A stretch of DNA of 64,000 nt. It comes from Neobacillus cucumis (lineage in GTDB: Bacteria > Bacillota > Bacilli > Bacillales > Cytobacillaceae). Shown here in pieces: positions 26,987-36,397 of the stretch. The position numbers and the translations under genes are program-made. The stretch covers positions 186,001 to 250,000 of the forward strand of contig NZ_JAFBEX010000003.1 in NCBI RefSeq assembly GCF_016908975.1, read 5' to 3'. The notes under the pieces are model-generated. The model was not told the origin of the DNA and ran no database searches. It worked only from the letters and a program-made list of their open reading frames with translations. Position 1 is the stretch's first letter. Every line of letters starts with the position of its first letter.

Positions 26987-27395
26987 AACAACACTCCGGG
27001 CACCGTCCATATATTTCAAATTTATGACCGGAAATGTCATATCCCTTAAGATTTTCACTTAATCCATTCATTGGGCATGTTTCAATTTCCTTCGTTTTTC
27101 CACAGTCTAAACAAATAAAATGGTGATGATGGTGGTTTCTAGAACAGGTAAAACGAAAATGTTTCTCTCCTGATAACTCGGTCATTTCCAAAATCCCCAT
27201 TTTCACAAATAGTGAAAGATTTCGATAGATGGTATCAAAGCTCAAGCCTGGATAATCATCTTTTAACAAATCAAGTACATCTCTCGCTGTTAAATATTTA
27301 TCATGATCTGCAAATAATTGCAGCATATCTTCTCTTTTTCCTGTCTGCTTAAACCCTTTTTCCTTTAGGTATTGTATAGCCTCATTTACATTCAC
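26985..27395 (-). CDS. zur: Fur-family zinc uptake regulator Zur
   Basis: The 136-residue Fur-family repressor has an N-terminal winged helix and a C-terminal metal domain. It carries the His-rich site [21 protein letters not shown] and the structural-zinc CxxC pairs (CLDC and CPEC). It is the ortholog of YqfV, the Zur of B. subtilis, on position; coupling to znuB by a four-base overlap (ATGA) supports a role in zinc rather than iron. With Zn bound it would shut off high-affinity zinc uptake. Confidence 0.9.
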   Translation of the reverse strand: MNVNEAIQYLKEKGFKQTGKREDMLQLFADHDKYLTARDVLDLLKDDYPGLSFDTIYRNLSLFVKMGILEMTELSGEKHFRFTCSRNHHHHHFICLDCGKTKEIETCPMNGLSENLKGYDISGHKFEIYGRCPECC

Positions 27396-28243
27396 TTAGC
27401 TCCTCCTCCAAGTCTAGTGGTTGATTTTTTATATAGGATAGCAATTATTAGGATAAGTACCGCAATCATAACAATTGTCCCACCAGGAGCAAGGTCAAGA
27501 TAATAGGCTGTAAAAAGCCCGCCTAAAACAGAGATTTCACCAAAGAGGACTGATAAAAAAATCGTCTGTTTAAAACCTTTAGCAATTCGAATACTTGCCG
27601 CAACTGGCAGTGTCATTAATGAGGACACCAACAATATCCCTACTATTCTCATCGATGCGGCAATGACAAGTGCAACCATCACAATAAAAATAAAATGAAT
27701 ACTTTTTGCAGGTAATCCAGATGCTTTTGCATGCTCCTCATCAAATGAAAGTAAAAATAACTCTTTAAATAATAAGATAATGATTAAAATGACGACAACA
27801 CTAATGAAAAGGATTACCCATAGGTCAGTACGGCTAACAGCAGAAACACTGCCAAATAAATAGCTGAATAGGTCTGTATTGAATCCATTAGCAAGTGAAA
27901 TAAAGATAACGCTTAAGCCCACTCCACCGGACATAATAATCGGGATGGCTAATTCCTGATAATGTTTATACACTTCTCTTAATTTTTCTATAAATAATGA
28001 GCCACCAACAGAAAAAACCATTCCCATATAAAGCGGGTTTAATCCTGCCAACATAGCTAATTTATTTTCGATTAACAGACTTAGTGCGATTCCTGCCAAG
28101 GTAACATGGCTTAATGCATCTGCAATTAGTGATAATCGTCTGACAACAATAAACACACCCAGCAATGGAGCTAGTACTCCAATCATAATCCCTGTTAAAA
28201 ATGCATTCTGTAGAAATTCATAATGAAAAATACCTTCAATCAA
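27392..28243 (-). CDS. znuB: Zinc ABC transporter permease ZnuB
   Basis: The 283-residue ABC-3 family permease has about eight hydrophobic segments and family motifs [20 protein letters not shown] and [12 protein letters not shown]. It imports zinc with ZnuC and a ZnuA-type lipoprotein that is not in this window. The start overlaps the znuC stop by four bases. Manganese transporters share the same family, so specificity rests on the Zur neighbour. Confidence 0.88.
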   Translation of the reverse strand: MIEGIFHYEFLQNAFLTGIMIGVLAPLLGVFIVVRRLSLIADALSHVTLAGIALSLLIENKLAMLAGLNPLYMGMVFSVGGSLFIEKLREVYKHYQELAIPIIMSGGVGLSVIFISLANGFNTDLFSYLFGSVSAVSRTDLWVILFISVVVILIIILLFKELFLLSFDEEHAKASGLPAKSIHFIFIVMVALVIAASMRIVGILLVSSLMTLPVAASIRIAKGFKQTIFLSVLFGEISVLGGLFTAYYLDLAPGGTIVMIAVLILIIAILYKKSTTRLGGGAK

Positions 28244-29013
28244 TGTTTTACGCCTCCGTGTTCATGGTTATGGGCTAGCACATGGACATCATGACCATAA
28301 ACCTTAGACAAACCATCTGAACTAAGCTGTTCAAATTCTTCCGTGTCTCCATGAAAATGCAAATGTTTATTTAAGCAGGCAACATGTGTGACTTTATCCG
28401 AAATAGTGCCGATATCATGAGTAACCAATAACAATGTAATTCCATTGCTTGTATTGAGTTCACTAAGCATTTGGTAGAAAGATTGAACATTTTCGGCATC
28501 CACCCCGACAGTTGGTTCATCTAATATCAAAAGCTTTGGTTCACTCACGAGGGCACGGGCAATAAATACCCTCTGCTGCTGTCCCCCGGAGAGTTCACCA
28601 ATATTTCGGTGACTAAACTCCTTCATCCCTACTGCAGCCAATGCTTCGTAAACTTTCGCTTTATGGCCCTTCTTATAAAATGTAAAAAGTCCCAATTTTT
28701 TAGTAAGTCCACTTAATACCACTTCAAAAACGGTGGCTGGAAATCCTGTATTAAAGGAATTGGCCTTTTGCGAAACATAACCAATTTGGTGCCAGTCCTT
28801 AAATTTACTTATTTCTTGACCAAATAAATAAATATCTCCTTTTTGAAGCTTTAATAGACCGAGTATCAATTTTAACAATGTAGACTTACCTGAACCATTT
28901 GGCCCTACAATAGCCAAAAATGCTCCATCTGGTATGGTTAAATTTATATCTTCTAAGACACGATCCTTTTCATAACGGTAGGATAGATGTTTGGTTTCTA
29001 TTATGGATTGCAT
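28240..29013 (-). CDS. znuC: Zinc ABC transporter ATPase ZnuC
   Basis: The 257-residue ATPase has Walker A VGPNGSGKST, signature [19 protein letters not shown], Walker B LLILDEPTVGVD, and a His-rich C-terminal tail (HVLAHNHEHGG) that suits a metal transporter. I start it at 29013 (MQSIIET); upstream in-frame codons lack a better ribosome site. First gene of znuC-znuB-zur. Confidence 0.92.
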   Translation of the reverse strand: MQSIIETKHLSYRYEKDRVLEDINLTIPDGAFLAIVGPNGSGKSTLLKLILGLLKLQKGDIYLFGQEISKFKDWHQIGYVSQKANSFNTGFPATVFEVVLSGLTKKLGLFTFYKKGHKAKVYEALAAVGMKEFSHRNIGELSGGQQQRVFIARALVSEPKLLILDEPTVGVDAENVQSFYQMLSELNTSNGITLLLVTHDIGTISDKVTHVACLNKHLHFHGDTEEFEQLSSDGLSKVYGHDVHVLAHNHEHGGVKH

Positions 29014-29038
29014 GATACACACTCTCACTTTTAATTTT

Positions 29039-29055
29039 AAGAATCATTCCGATTT
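29039..29055 (-). promoter_or_regulatory. Possible Zur box upstream of znuC
   Basis: The minus strand reads AAATCGGAATGATTCTT here, close to the B. subtilis Zur consensus (AAATCGTAATNATTACGATTT): the left half fits well, the right half is degenerate. It lies just downstream of the promoter described at 29066-29094. Confidence 0.5.
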
Positions 29056-29065
29056 AACTTCAAGT

Positions 29066-29094
29066 AGTATACAATAGGAAAATTCAATTGTAAA
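29066..29094 (-). promoter_or_regulatory. SigA-type promoter of znuC-znuB-zur
   Basis: TTTACA and TATACT are spaced exactly 17 bases on the minus strand, each one base off consensus. Confidence 0.7.
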
Positions 29095-29172
29095 GGTTGA
29101 TGAATCGCGTACCTCTTATATAATCCATTGTCACACTCTATTTCCGGCTTCATACATTAGCATGGAGGAGTG

Positions 29173-29436
29173 ATGAAGGTGAAAATATTTGAAAGCATCA
29201 TTAATCATAAAATAAACACCATCACAGCAGAAGAGCTTGTTAAGTATGCAAATCAGTTTAATATTACCGTTAGTCAACAGCAGGCAAAAAAAATTGCCGA
29301 ATACTTAAGAGGGAAAAACATTAATATTTTTAATGATACAGAGCGCTCTCAATTGATTAAGCAAATAGCCAAATCAGCCGGGCCTGAAACAGCTCGGGAA
29401 GTAAATAAGCTATTAATTCAATTTACCAAACAATAA
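29173..29436 (+). CDS. yqfT: YqfT family small protein (DUF2624)
   Basis: The 87-residue helical protein begins MKVKIFESIINHKINTITAE. It matches the YqfT/DUF2624 proteins, whose function is unknown, found next to nfo in Bacillaceae. The strong GGAGG site is only a few bases from the ATG at 29173; GTG at 29179 (VKIFES) is an alternative with better spacing. It runs opposite to its neighbours. Confidence 0.8.
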   Translation: MKVKIFESIINHKINTITAEELVKYANQFNITVSQQQAKKIAEYLRGKNINIFNDTERSQLIKQIAKSAGPETAREVNKLLIQFTKQ

Positions 29437-29464
29437 AAGCTGTGCTACTTTAGCACAGCTTTTA
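29435..29464. terminator. Bidirectional terminator between yqfT and nfo
   Basis: AAAAGCTGTGCTA pairs with TAGCACAGCTTTT between the converging genes. Confidence 0.88.
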
Positions 29465-29465
29465 C

Positions 29466-30359
29466 TTATCCTTGCATAATCTCGTCTAATAAGTTTTCAT
29501 TAAATACTTGGTCCCTGAGCATATTAATTTCAAACTTATACGGCGCTTTTTTATTGTTTTTGTCCTCACCAACGAAAGGTGTTTCTAAAATTTTAGGAAC
29601 ATCCTGTAATTGCGGATGATGTACAACATAATTTATGGCTTTAAATCCAATATGACCGAAACCAATATTTTCATGGCGGTCTTTTCTCGCCCCAACTGCA
29701 TTTTTACTGTCATTTATATGGAGTACTTTAAGCCTGTCTAAGCCAATTATTTGATCAAATTCATTTAGCACACCATCAAAATCTTCGACAATATTGTAGC
29801 CAGCATCATGTGTATGACAAGTATCAAAGCAAACAGACAATTTTTCGTTATGGGTGACACCCTCCATAATCATGGCCAGTTCTTCAAACGACTTCCCGCA
29901 TTCAGAGCCTTTTCCGGCCATTGTTTCTAAAGCAATTTGAACCTGCTCTTTACCGGTCAATACTTCATTTAAACCCTCAATGATTTTTTTAATGCCTAGT
30001 TCTGTCCCCGCACCAACATGGGCACCAGGATGTAGAACAATTTGCTTTGCTCCAATAGCCTCTGTTCTTTCTATTTCACTGCGAAGAAATCTTACCCCTA
30101 ATTCGAACGTATCCGGGTTGGTTGTATTACCAATATTAATAATATAAGGAGCATGAACGATAATTTCTGAAATCCCGTTCATTTCCATATGTTTTCTTCC
30201 TGCTTCAATGTTCAAATCTTCAATTTTCTTTCTTCTCGTATTTTGCGGAGCACCCGTATAGATCATAAAGGTATTAGCACCATAGGATACCGCTTCAGCA
30301 CTCGATGCGAGCAGCATATCCTTTCCACTCATTGATACATGCGAGCCGATTTTTAACAT
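29466..30359 (-). CDS. nfo: Endonuclease IV (AP endonuclease)
   Basis: The 297-residue TIM-barrel enzyme nicks DNA 5' to abasic sites during base-excision repair and uses a trinuclear zinc site. Zinc ligands and motifs: GSHVS at the start, [44 protein letters not shown] and HINDSK. Full length. It follows cshB by 21 bases and probably shares its transcript. Confidence 0.96.
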   Translation of the reverse strand: MLKIGSHVSMSGKDMLLASSAEAVSYGANTFMIYTGAPQNTRRKKIEDLNIEAGRKHMEMNGISEIIVHAPYIINIGNTTNPDTFELGVRFLRSEIERTEAIGAKQIVLHPGAHVGAGTELGIKKIIEGLNEVLTGKEQVQIALETMAGKGSECGKSFEELAMIMEGVTHNEKLSVCFDTCHTHDAGYNIVEDFDGVLNEFDQIIGLDRLKVLHINDSKNAVGARKDRHENIGFGHIGFKAINYVVHHPQLQDVPKILETPFVGEDKNNKKAPYKFEINMLRDQVFNENLLDEIMQG

Positions 30360-30380
30360 ACTATCTCTCCCCTTATATCA

Positions 30381-31697
30381 TTATTTCTTTCTCTTCTCGA
30401 TCTTGCGCTGTCTTTTTTTAATTTTATCCATTTCCCATTGCATCTTCTTTTTATATCCAGGTTTTACTTTTTGTGGCTTTTTGATCATTGATTTTGCGGT
30501 TCGATCTGCCTCATCCTCTTTTCGAACACGAGTTTTTCTCTTATTTCTCTCATCAATTTCATCTATAGCCCCATTTTTAAGATCCACATGCTTAAACTGA
30601 ATCCCCATTTTTTCTAACCGATTTAAGGCATCCTCATCAGAGTTTTCGTAAATTGTAAGAGCGATACCAGAATGCCCTGCCCTTGCCGTTCTTCCTACCC
30701 GATGGATATAAAAATCTAAATCCGTTGGCAGCTCATAATTGATGACATGGCTGATACCTTCAATATCAATCCCTCTAGAAGCAAGATCTGTTGCGACAAT
30801 ATACTGATACTCCAAATCCTGTATCTGTTTCATCATTTTTTTCCGTTCCCTTGGGTTAAGATCGCCATGTACTCGGCCAACCTTTAGACCTTTTTCATTT
30901 AAATAATTGGCCACCTCTTCAGCCATCTTTTTTGTATTCGTAAAGACGATCGCCAGATATGGATTATATGCAAGTAAAGCATCATGAACTAGCTGTTTCT
31001 TATTACGATGCCTTGATGGTAATAAAAACTGCTCTAAATTCTCTGCCGCTTTTCTTTTTGATTCAATCTGGACTGTCTTAGGGTTTTCCATATATTTTTT
31101 TAAGAATGGTTTTAACTTTTCAGGTATTGTAGCAGAAAACACCAACATTTGAAGTTTTTCTGGCATTCGTGAAGCCACTTGGTCGACATCTTCAATAAAT
31201 CCCATATCCAGCATCATATCTGCCTCGTCTACAACAAGGATGTTGGAAGTATGAATAAATAAGGCCTGCTCAATCATTAGGTCCTTAATTCTCCCTGGGG
31301 TACCGACCACAATTTGTGGTTGAACTTTTAATTTTTCAATGGTCCGCTGCTTATCAGTTCCTCCAATATAACATCTAGTCATAATTTGTTGATCAGGACT
31401 GCAATGTTCGGTAACTTTTAAAATTTGCTGATAGATTTGCGTGGCTAATTCTCTTGTTGGTGCGGTAATCACAGCTTGAACCTCTTGCCGATTAGGATCA
31501 ATTCCTTCTAGTATCGGCAAAACAAAAGCAAATGTTTTCCCCGTCCCTGTTTGGGATTGTCCAATTGCACTTTCTCCCTTTAAAATTAAAGGCATCATCT
31601 TTTCCTGAATTTCAGTTGGCGCAAAAAAGCCAAACTGGTTCAAGGCTTCTATGATAAAAGGCTGAAACTTAAAACGCTCAAATTGATTTATGCTCAT
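30381..31697 (-). CDS. cshB: DEAD-box RNA helicase CshB
   Basis: The 438-residue helicase has Q motif and Walker A SQTGTGKTFAF, DEAD in VVDEADMMLDMG, SAT, the HRVGRTARAG motif VI, and a highly basic C-terminal tail. It unwinds RNA and is important for ribosome assembly and growth in the cold. It is the same size as B. subtilis CshB (YqfR). The 5' half of the gap to yqfQ shows nothing I can name beyond AT-rich promoter-like sequence. Confidence 0.93.
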   Translation of the reverse strand: MSINQFERFKFQPFIIEALNQFGFFAPTEIQEKMMPLILKGESAIGQSQTGTGKTFAFVLPILEGIDPNRQEVQAVITAPTRELATQIYQQILKVTEHCSPDQQIMTRCYIGGTDKQRTIEKLKVQPQIVVGTPGRIKDLMIEQALFIHTSNILVVDEADMMLDMGFIEDVDQVASRMPEKLQMLVFSATIPEKLKPFLKKYMENPKTVQIESKRKAAENLEQFLLPSRHRNKKQLVHDALLAYNPYLAIVFTNTKKMAEEVANYLNEKGLKVGRVHGDLNPRERKKMMKQIQDLEYQYIVATDLASRGIDIEGISHVINYELPTDLDFYIHRVGRTARAGHSGIALTIYENSDEDALNRLEKMGIQFKHVDLKNGAIDEIDERNKRKTRVRKEDEADRTAKSMIKKPQKVKPGYKKKMQWEMDKIKKRQRKIEKRKK

Positions 31698-31953
31698 ATA
31701 TAACTCCTTATTCTCATTAATCTTTCATATGGATTCGCTTATCTTTAGGTAGACCGCCTGTTTAATTCCATCATGTTATTATAGTGGAATTTCACTTAAA
31801 TAACCAGCTAACTATTACTTTTATTCACAGCTTTTACTTAATAACCATTTTTAAAACGAAATTTTCATTTTTTCCTTGTGTGGAAAACCTAAACAAAATT
31901 TGGCGTTTTGCATATTTTAATGTATTAAGATTTTGGTGAAAGGAGGTAATGGA

Positions 31954-32595
31954 ATGCAACCAAGACCAAGAATGCCATTTAACAGTGGAATGGGTCAACA
32001 GATGTTCGGCGGAGGCCCTTCTATGATGGGACCAGGAGGGCAGCCTTCTTTCGGAATGAATCCCATGATGAGACCGCAGTCTGGAACTTTCGGTGGCGGT
32101 GCGCCCATGATGGGAGCCAGAATGGGGGCAGGCGGAATGAATAGAGCGGGTGGTGGTGGATTATTATCGAAACTTCTCGGCGGAGGTTCCCAGGCAGGAG
32201 GATCAAGAGGAATGATGGGAATGGGTAGAGCTGCCGGTGGAATGATGGGAGCAGGCAGAGCTGCCGGTGGCGGTGGCGGCGGTTTACTGCAATCTTTAAG
32301 CAATCCCGGTGGCCTAACAGGAATCTTAAACAATACACAGCAAGTTTTAAAGACCGCTCAAACAATCGGGCCAATGGTACAACAGTATGGACCAATGGTT
32401 AAAAATTTACCTGCAATGTGGAAACTCTATCGCGGCTTGAAAAATGCCTCAAATAACACAGAGTCATCATCAACTCAATCCAAAGCGGAATCTAAGGTGG
32501 AAGAATCTTCGAGTAGTGAAAGTCAAGAGAGTAACAATAAGAAACGCTCCCCACAATACCCAAAAGGAAGTTCCATTCCCAGAATGTATATTTGA
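31954..32595 (+). CDS. yqfQ: YqfQ/VrrA-like low-complexity protein
   Basis: The 213-residue protein has a Met/Gly/Arg-rich N-terminal half with imperfect repeats (GRAAGGMMGAGRAAGG and similar). This is followed by a helical segment (ILNNTQQVLKTAQTIGPMVQ to KLYRGLKNASNN) and a Ser/Glu-rich tail. The VrrA protein of B. anthracis is the family member best known for variable repeats; the role is unknown. I use the ATG at 31954 with AAAGGAGG upstream. It sits between cshB and ispH as in B. subtilis. Confidence 0.85.
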   Translation: MQPRPRMPFNSGMGQQMFGGGPSMMGPGGQPSFGMNPMMRPQSGTFGGGAPMMGARMGAGGMNRAGGGGLLSKLLGGGSQAGGSRGMMGMGRAAGGMMGAGRAAGGGGGGLLQSLSNPGGLTGILNNTQQVLKTAQTIGPMVQQYGPMVKNLPAMWKLYRGLKNASNNTESSSTQSKAESKVEESSSSESQESNNKKRSPQYPKGSSIPRMYI

Positions 32596-32627
32596 GAATG
32601 CTGTCCCACAGCATTCTTTTATTTTTT
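32595..32627 (+). terminator. Terminator of yqfQ
   Basis: GAATGCTGT pairs with ACAGCATTC followed by a T-rich run, at the stop of yqfQ. Confidence 0.88.
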
Positions 32628-32655
32628 CTCAAGATTCAACAGGAAAAATGTATCT

Positions 32656-32684
32656 TTGTATTATATCTATTAGTTTTATATAAT
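32656..32684 (+). promoter_or_regulatory. SigA-type promoter of ispH
   Basis: TTGTAT and a perfect TATAAT are separated by 17 bases; the leader would be about 95 bases. Confidence 0.75.
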
Positions 32685-32783
32685 AAATACATAGACTAAC
32701 AGAAATGACCATCGTAATAAGGACATTCTGCATTGTTATGACTTGAAAAAGTAATGAAAAGTTCAATTAGGAGGACTTTATAG

Positions 32784-33731
32784 ATGCAAATTATAAAAAT
32801 TTCACCACGCGGTTACTGCTATGGTGTGGTAGACGCTATGGTGATTGCCCGAAATGCCGCATTAGATAAAACACTTCCACGTCCTATCTACATTTTAGGG
32901 ATGATCGTTCATAATAAACATGTTACCGATGCCTTCGCTGAAGAGGGTATTATTACTCTTGATGGAAAGAATCGGATGGACATACTTGAAAAAGTAGATT
33001 CAGGTACTGTTATTTTTACCGCTCATGGGATTTCTCCAGAGGTACGTGAGCTTGCAAAGAAGAAAGGCTTAGTAGCGATTGATGCGACATGTCCAGATGT
33101 AACCAGAACACATGATTTAATTGAGGAAAAAACAAATCTGGGGTATCAGGTAATCTATATTGGTAAAAAAGGGCATCCAGAGCCGGAAGGAGCAATGGGT
33201 GTAGCTCCTAACATGGTTCATTTAGTTGAAACTCCTGCGGATGTGGAAGCATTAACGATTCAAAGTGACAAACTAATTGTTACAAACCAAACGACCATGA
33301 GCCAATGGGACGTTGCAGATACCATGAAAAAAGTACAGGAAAAATTTCCTCATGTAGAGGTCTATAATGAAATTTGCCATGCAACTCAAATTCGACAAGA
33401 AGCCGTTGCCGGACAAGCAACAGAAGCTGACGTTACGATTGTGGTTGGCGACCCAAAAAGTAATAACTCGAATCGTCTTGCGCAGGTCTCAGAAGACATT
33501 GCAGGTACAAAAGCCTACCGCATTGCAGATATATCCGAATTAGAAATAGAATGGATTAAAGATGCCAAAACCGTGGCTGTTACATCCGGTGCCTCCACAC
33601 CAACACCGATTACAAAAGAGGTCATCACATTTCTTGAGCAATTTGATCCTAATAATCCAGCCACATGGGAACGCCGCAAACAAGTGCAATTAAATAAAAT
33701 ATTACCTCGTGTTAAAACTTCCGAGAAATAA
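32784..33731 (+). CDS. ispH: 4-hydroxy-3-methylbut-2-enyl diphosphate reductase (IspH/LytB)
   Basis: The 315-residue Fe-S enzyme reduces HMBPP to IPP and DMAPP, the last step of the MEP pathway. The three cluster cysteines sit in [23 protein letters not shown] and [11 protein letters not shown], with the active-site motifs [13 protein letters not shown] and TSGASTP. Full length; AGGAGG precedes the ATG. ispG is in the same window. Confidence 0.97.
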   Translation: MQIIKISPRGYCYGVVDAMVIARNAALDKTLPRPIYILGMIVHNKHVTDAFAEEGIITLDGKNRMDILEKVDSGTVIFTAHGISPEVRELAKKKGLVAIDATCPDVTRTHDLIEEKTNLGYQVIYIGKKGHPEPEGAMGVAPNMVHLVETPADVEALTIQSDKLIVTNQTTMSQWDVADTMKKVQEKFPHVEVYNEICHATQIRQEAVAGQATEADVTIVVGDPKSNNSNRLAQVSEDIAGTKAYRIADISELEIEWIKDAKTVAVTSGASTPTPITKEVITFLEQFDPNNPATWERRKQVQLNKILPRVKTSEK

Positions 33732-33890
33732 GAAAAGCGGAAGTGCCTTGGTCAGCCCCGACAAGCATAAGACGCTCCCAAAAGGAAGGCGCTTTTTGCC
33801 TTCCTTTTTGGGAGTGGCTTATGACCTCGAGGGGCTAGGCGCTGGAGCTAGACAATTCTCAAAGTCGAAATTTATGCTTTTTATATCATT
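33731..33890 (+). repeat. Dispersed intergenic repeat, family A, copy 3
   Basis: Starts at the ispH stop codon with GAAAAGCGGAAGTGCC and ends with GCTAGACAATTCTCAAAGTC. Outer helix AGCCCC/GGGGCT; central hairpin CTCCCAAAAAGGAAGGC-type stem with a short loop. Close to copies 5 and 6. Confidence 0.88.
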
Positions 33891-33899
33891 AATAAACAC

Positions 33900-33929
33900 A
33901 AAGAACCGCGTCACTATGACCGGTTCTTT
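33900..33929. terminator. Bidirectional terminator between ispH and yqfO
   Basis: AAAGAACCG pairs with CGGTTCTTT around a 12-base loop, located between convergent genes. Confidence 0.75.
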
Positions 33930-33943
33930 GTATTTATGAAGAA

Positions 33944-35059
33944 TTATACAAACTGAAAAGGATCAGTATTTACTTCGGAAGGAAATACATCTACACTGTA
34001 GCCTGCTTCTTGGCACATCTTTTGCAGTATCTTTGTCAATCCTATTTTCATGATTTTTTCAACATTATGTCCCGGGTCGATCATATTTAGACCCTCCATC
34101 ATCGCATCATGGGCTGTGTGGTAATAAATATCACCGGTAACATATACATCTGCCCCTTTGAACTTCGCATTCATGAAATATTTATTCCCATCTCCGCCTA
34201 AGACAGCCACCTTTTCCACCTTGGATGATAAGTCGCCAACAACTCTGACAGACGACACCCCTAATGATGTTTTTACCTTCTCTGCAAATTCAGCTAATGT
34301 CATTTCACTGACTTTTCCTATTCGACCAAGACCAAGGACTTCACCCTTATTCTCGATTGGATATACATCATACGCCACCTCTTCATATGGGTGGGCTTTT
34401 ATCAACGCGGTAATCGCCTTTTTTAATAAAGGTTCAGGGACAATCGTTTCCACTTTTACTTCCTCAACTTCTTCTAGCCTTCCTGGTTTCCCAACATATG
34501 GATTCGTTTGTTCCCCTGGTAAAAATCTCCCTGTTCCATTTGCCGAGAAAGAACAATGACTGTAGTTCCCGATAAAACCAGCTCCTACATTTCCTAACAC
34601 TTGTCTTATTTCCTCTGCATGACTAGAAGGAACAAAAACAACTAATTTCTTTAGTTTCACCTCATAAGTAGGAACCAAAACTTCTGGGTCCTCAAGTCCT
34701 AAAGCTTCCGCTAATAGGTCATTTACGCCTCCTTTGGCGACATCTAAATTTGTATGAGCAGCGTATACAGCAATATCATGTTTTATTAATTTTTCAATCA
34801 TTTTCCCTTGTGTTGAATCTGTTAACAAGTTTTTAAGCGACCGGTAGATAATGGGATGATGGGCAATAATTAGCTGAACATTTTTTTCAATTGCCTCGTC
34901 AATAACATGTTCAAGCACATCAAGTGCAATCATCACCCGGTCAACCTTTTTATTTAGTCGCCCGATTTGTAAGCCAATTTTATCCCCTTCCATTGCCAGC
35001 CCCTTCGGTGAAAATTGTTCAAATAGCTGGATGATTTCATGTCCGTTAGGATTCTTCAT
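33944..35059 (-). CDS. yqfO: Nif3-like dinuclear metal-centre protein (YqfO)
   Basis: The 371-residue protein has the Nif3 metal-binding motif IIAHHPIIYRSL and the C-terminal HNVEKIMKIGL, with a CutA-like middle domain (about residues 130-230, KKLVVFVPSSHAEEI). B. subtilis YqfO is a GTP cyclohydrolase I type 2 homolog in the same place. Its function in Bacillaceae is not established. It overlaps trmK by four bases. Confidence 0.88.
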   Translation of the reverse strand: MKNPNGHEIIQLFEQFSPKGLAMEGDKIGLQIGRLNKKVDRVMIALDVLEHVIDEAIEKNVQLIIAHHPIIYRSLKNLLTDSTQGKMIEKLIKHDIAVYAAHTNLDVAKGGVNDLLAEALGLEDPEVLVPTYEVKLKKLVVFVPSSHAEEIRQVLGNVGAGFIGNYSHCSFSANGTGRFLPGEQTNPYVGKPGRLEEVEEVKVETIVPEPLLKKAITALIKAHPYEEVAYDVYPIENKGEVLGLGRIGKVSEMTLAEFAEKVKTSLGVSSVRVVGDLSSKVEKVAVLGGDGNKYFMNAKFKGADVYVTGDIYYHTAHDAMMEGLNMIDPGHNVEKIMKIGLTKILQKMCQEAGYSVDVFPSEVNTDPFQFV

Positions 35060-35766
35060 GGTTTTAAGACCTCCTCTACAAGTTCTATCTTATCAAGTAG
35101 CTCTTTCTTTTTATCGACTGTTTCAGCCGTCGTAGATGCTCCTGCGAGAGCTTCGTATATTCGCTGCCAATTCTTTATTTCTGCAGTCCATTTCTTTTTA
35201 AAGATTTCATTTTTTTGTTGCAGAAGGAACGGCCCTAATAAGAGGCCTGCTTCTCTTTTTTCCTGATACGGTTTAGCCGGGTCCCCTTGCTCAGCTACTA
35301 ATATTTCGTAAATCTTCCCGTCTTCTTCCAAAATCTCTTCCGTCACTAACTCCCAATTGTTTTCTATTAGCCATTTCCGAATGGAGATTGCACTAATATT
35401 AGGTTGTAAAACAAGCCTCTTTACACTGCCAAGTTTTGTATTCCCATTTTCCAAAATACTAGAGATAAGAGCACCTCCCATCCCTGCTATGGTGATACAA
35501 TCTACCTCACCAGGCTGTATCACCTCAAGTCCATCTCCCATTCGAACGGTAATTTTCTCCGCAAGCCCTTCAGCTTGCACATTTTTCTCTGCAGATTGGT
35601 ATGGTCCTTGCGCGACTTCACCTGCAATGGCATAAGAAATTTTTAAATTTTTTGCCAAGTAACATGGCAAATAAGCATGATCCGACCCAATATCGGCCAA
35701 TCTCGCTCCTTCAGGAACATATTTTGCAACTGTTGTTAATCGAACTGATAATTTATCTGTATTCAA
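35056..35766 (-). CDS. trmK: tRNA (adenine-22-N1)-methyltransferase TrmK
   Basis: The 236-residue enzyme methylates A22 of tRNA. SAM-binding motif LADIGSDHAYLPCYLAKN and the catalytic-region motif DCITIAGMGGALI are present, with a helical C-terminal part. It precedes yqfO with a four-base overlap, as in B. subtilis (yqfN-yqfO). Start ATG at 35766. Confidence 0.93.
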   Translation of the reverse strand: MNTDKLSVRLTTVAKYVPEGARLADIGSDHAYLPCYLAKNLKISYAIAGEVAQGPYQSAEKNVQAEGLAEKITVRMGDGLEVIQPGEVDCITIAGMGGALISSILENGNTKLGSVKRLVLQPNISAISIRKWLIENNWELVTEEILEEDGKIYEILVAEQGDPAKPYQEKREAGLLLGPFLLQQKNEIFKKKWTAEIKNWQRIYEALAGASTTAETVDKKKELLDKIELVEEVLKP

Positions 35767-35806
35767 AATTCCACCACTTTTACTTTATGTATTTAATTCA
35801 GTATAT

Positions 35807-35840
35807 AAAAAAGTCCTTTACATTTGCAAAGGACTTTTTA
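35807..35840 (-). terminator. Terminator of cccA
   Basis: AAAAAGTCCTTTG pairs with AAAGGACTTTTTT on the minus strand just after cccA. Confidence 0.88.
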
Positions 35841-35844
35841 TAAA

Positions 35845-36213
35845 TTATTTAATTTTAGAAACCCATTCTGCCATTGCTTCCGCTTGCTCTTGAGGTACAA
35901 GACCTGCTGGCATGTTGCCTTTACCTTTTGTGATGAATTGGACAATTTGTGCTTTTGTATACTTATTGCCAACCCCTTTTAAACTTGGACCTACTACCCC
36001 TTGATATTGATCTCCGTGACAGCCAATGCAAGTTGACTTATAAATATCTTCTGGTTTTGTAGCTGCAACCTCTGTTGTCTTGTTGCTGCTTTCCCCCCCA
36101 CTATCCTTGGCGACTTCTTTCATGTCTCCCAGGCCTTTGAAAGAAAGGACAAAAACTAAAACGATTCCAAAAACCATGACAAGAATGTAAGGAATTACCG
36201 GATTCCGTTTCAT
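35845..36213 (-). CDS. cccA: Membrane-anchored cytochrome c-550
   Basis: The 122-residue protein has a single N-terminal membrane anchor (about residues 6-24), a Ser/Thr/Lys linker, and a cytochrome c domain with haem motif CIGCH and a likely axial Met in KGNMPAGLV. It carries electrons near the outer membrane face to cytochrome oxidase. The ATG at 36213 follows GGGAGG. In B. subtilis cccA directly follows sigA; here an acyl-CoA dehydrogenase gene lies between them. Confidence 0.94.
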   Translation of the reverse strand: MKRNPVIPYILVMVFGIVLVFVLSFKGLGDMKEVAKDSGGESSNKTTEVAATKPEDIYKSTCIGCHGDQYQGVVGPSLKGVGNKYTKAQIVQFITKGKGNMPAGLVPQEQAEAMAEWVSKIK

Positions 36214-36343
36214 GAACTTACCTCCCTTATGTACGAACACTGGTAAAAATTAAATAGTCTTCAAACAATTACTATTTTACTTGAAAAATAACCGTAGGAA
36301 AAGCCCTAAACTAATTTTACCACTATAAACTCCATTAAATTAG

Positions 36344-36382
36344 AAAAAGAGACTGTGAAATATACATAGCATCAGCCTCTTT
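36344..36382 (-). terminator. Terminator of the acyl-CoA dehydrogenase gene
   Basis: AAAGAGGCTG pairs with CAGTCTCTTTTT on the minus strand. Confidence 0.7.
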
Positions 36383-36397
36383 CGTCCCCTAACCTAT

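Noticed and set aside
31995-32395. Long Pro-rich frames antisense to yqfQ
   Set aside because: Shadows of the Gly/Met-rich coding strand.
33709-33939. Frame across the repeat after ispH
   Set aside because: Formed by repeat sequence; overlaps ispH and a terminator.
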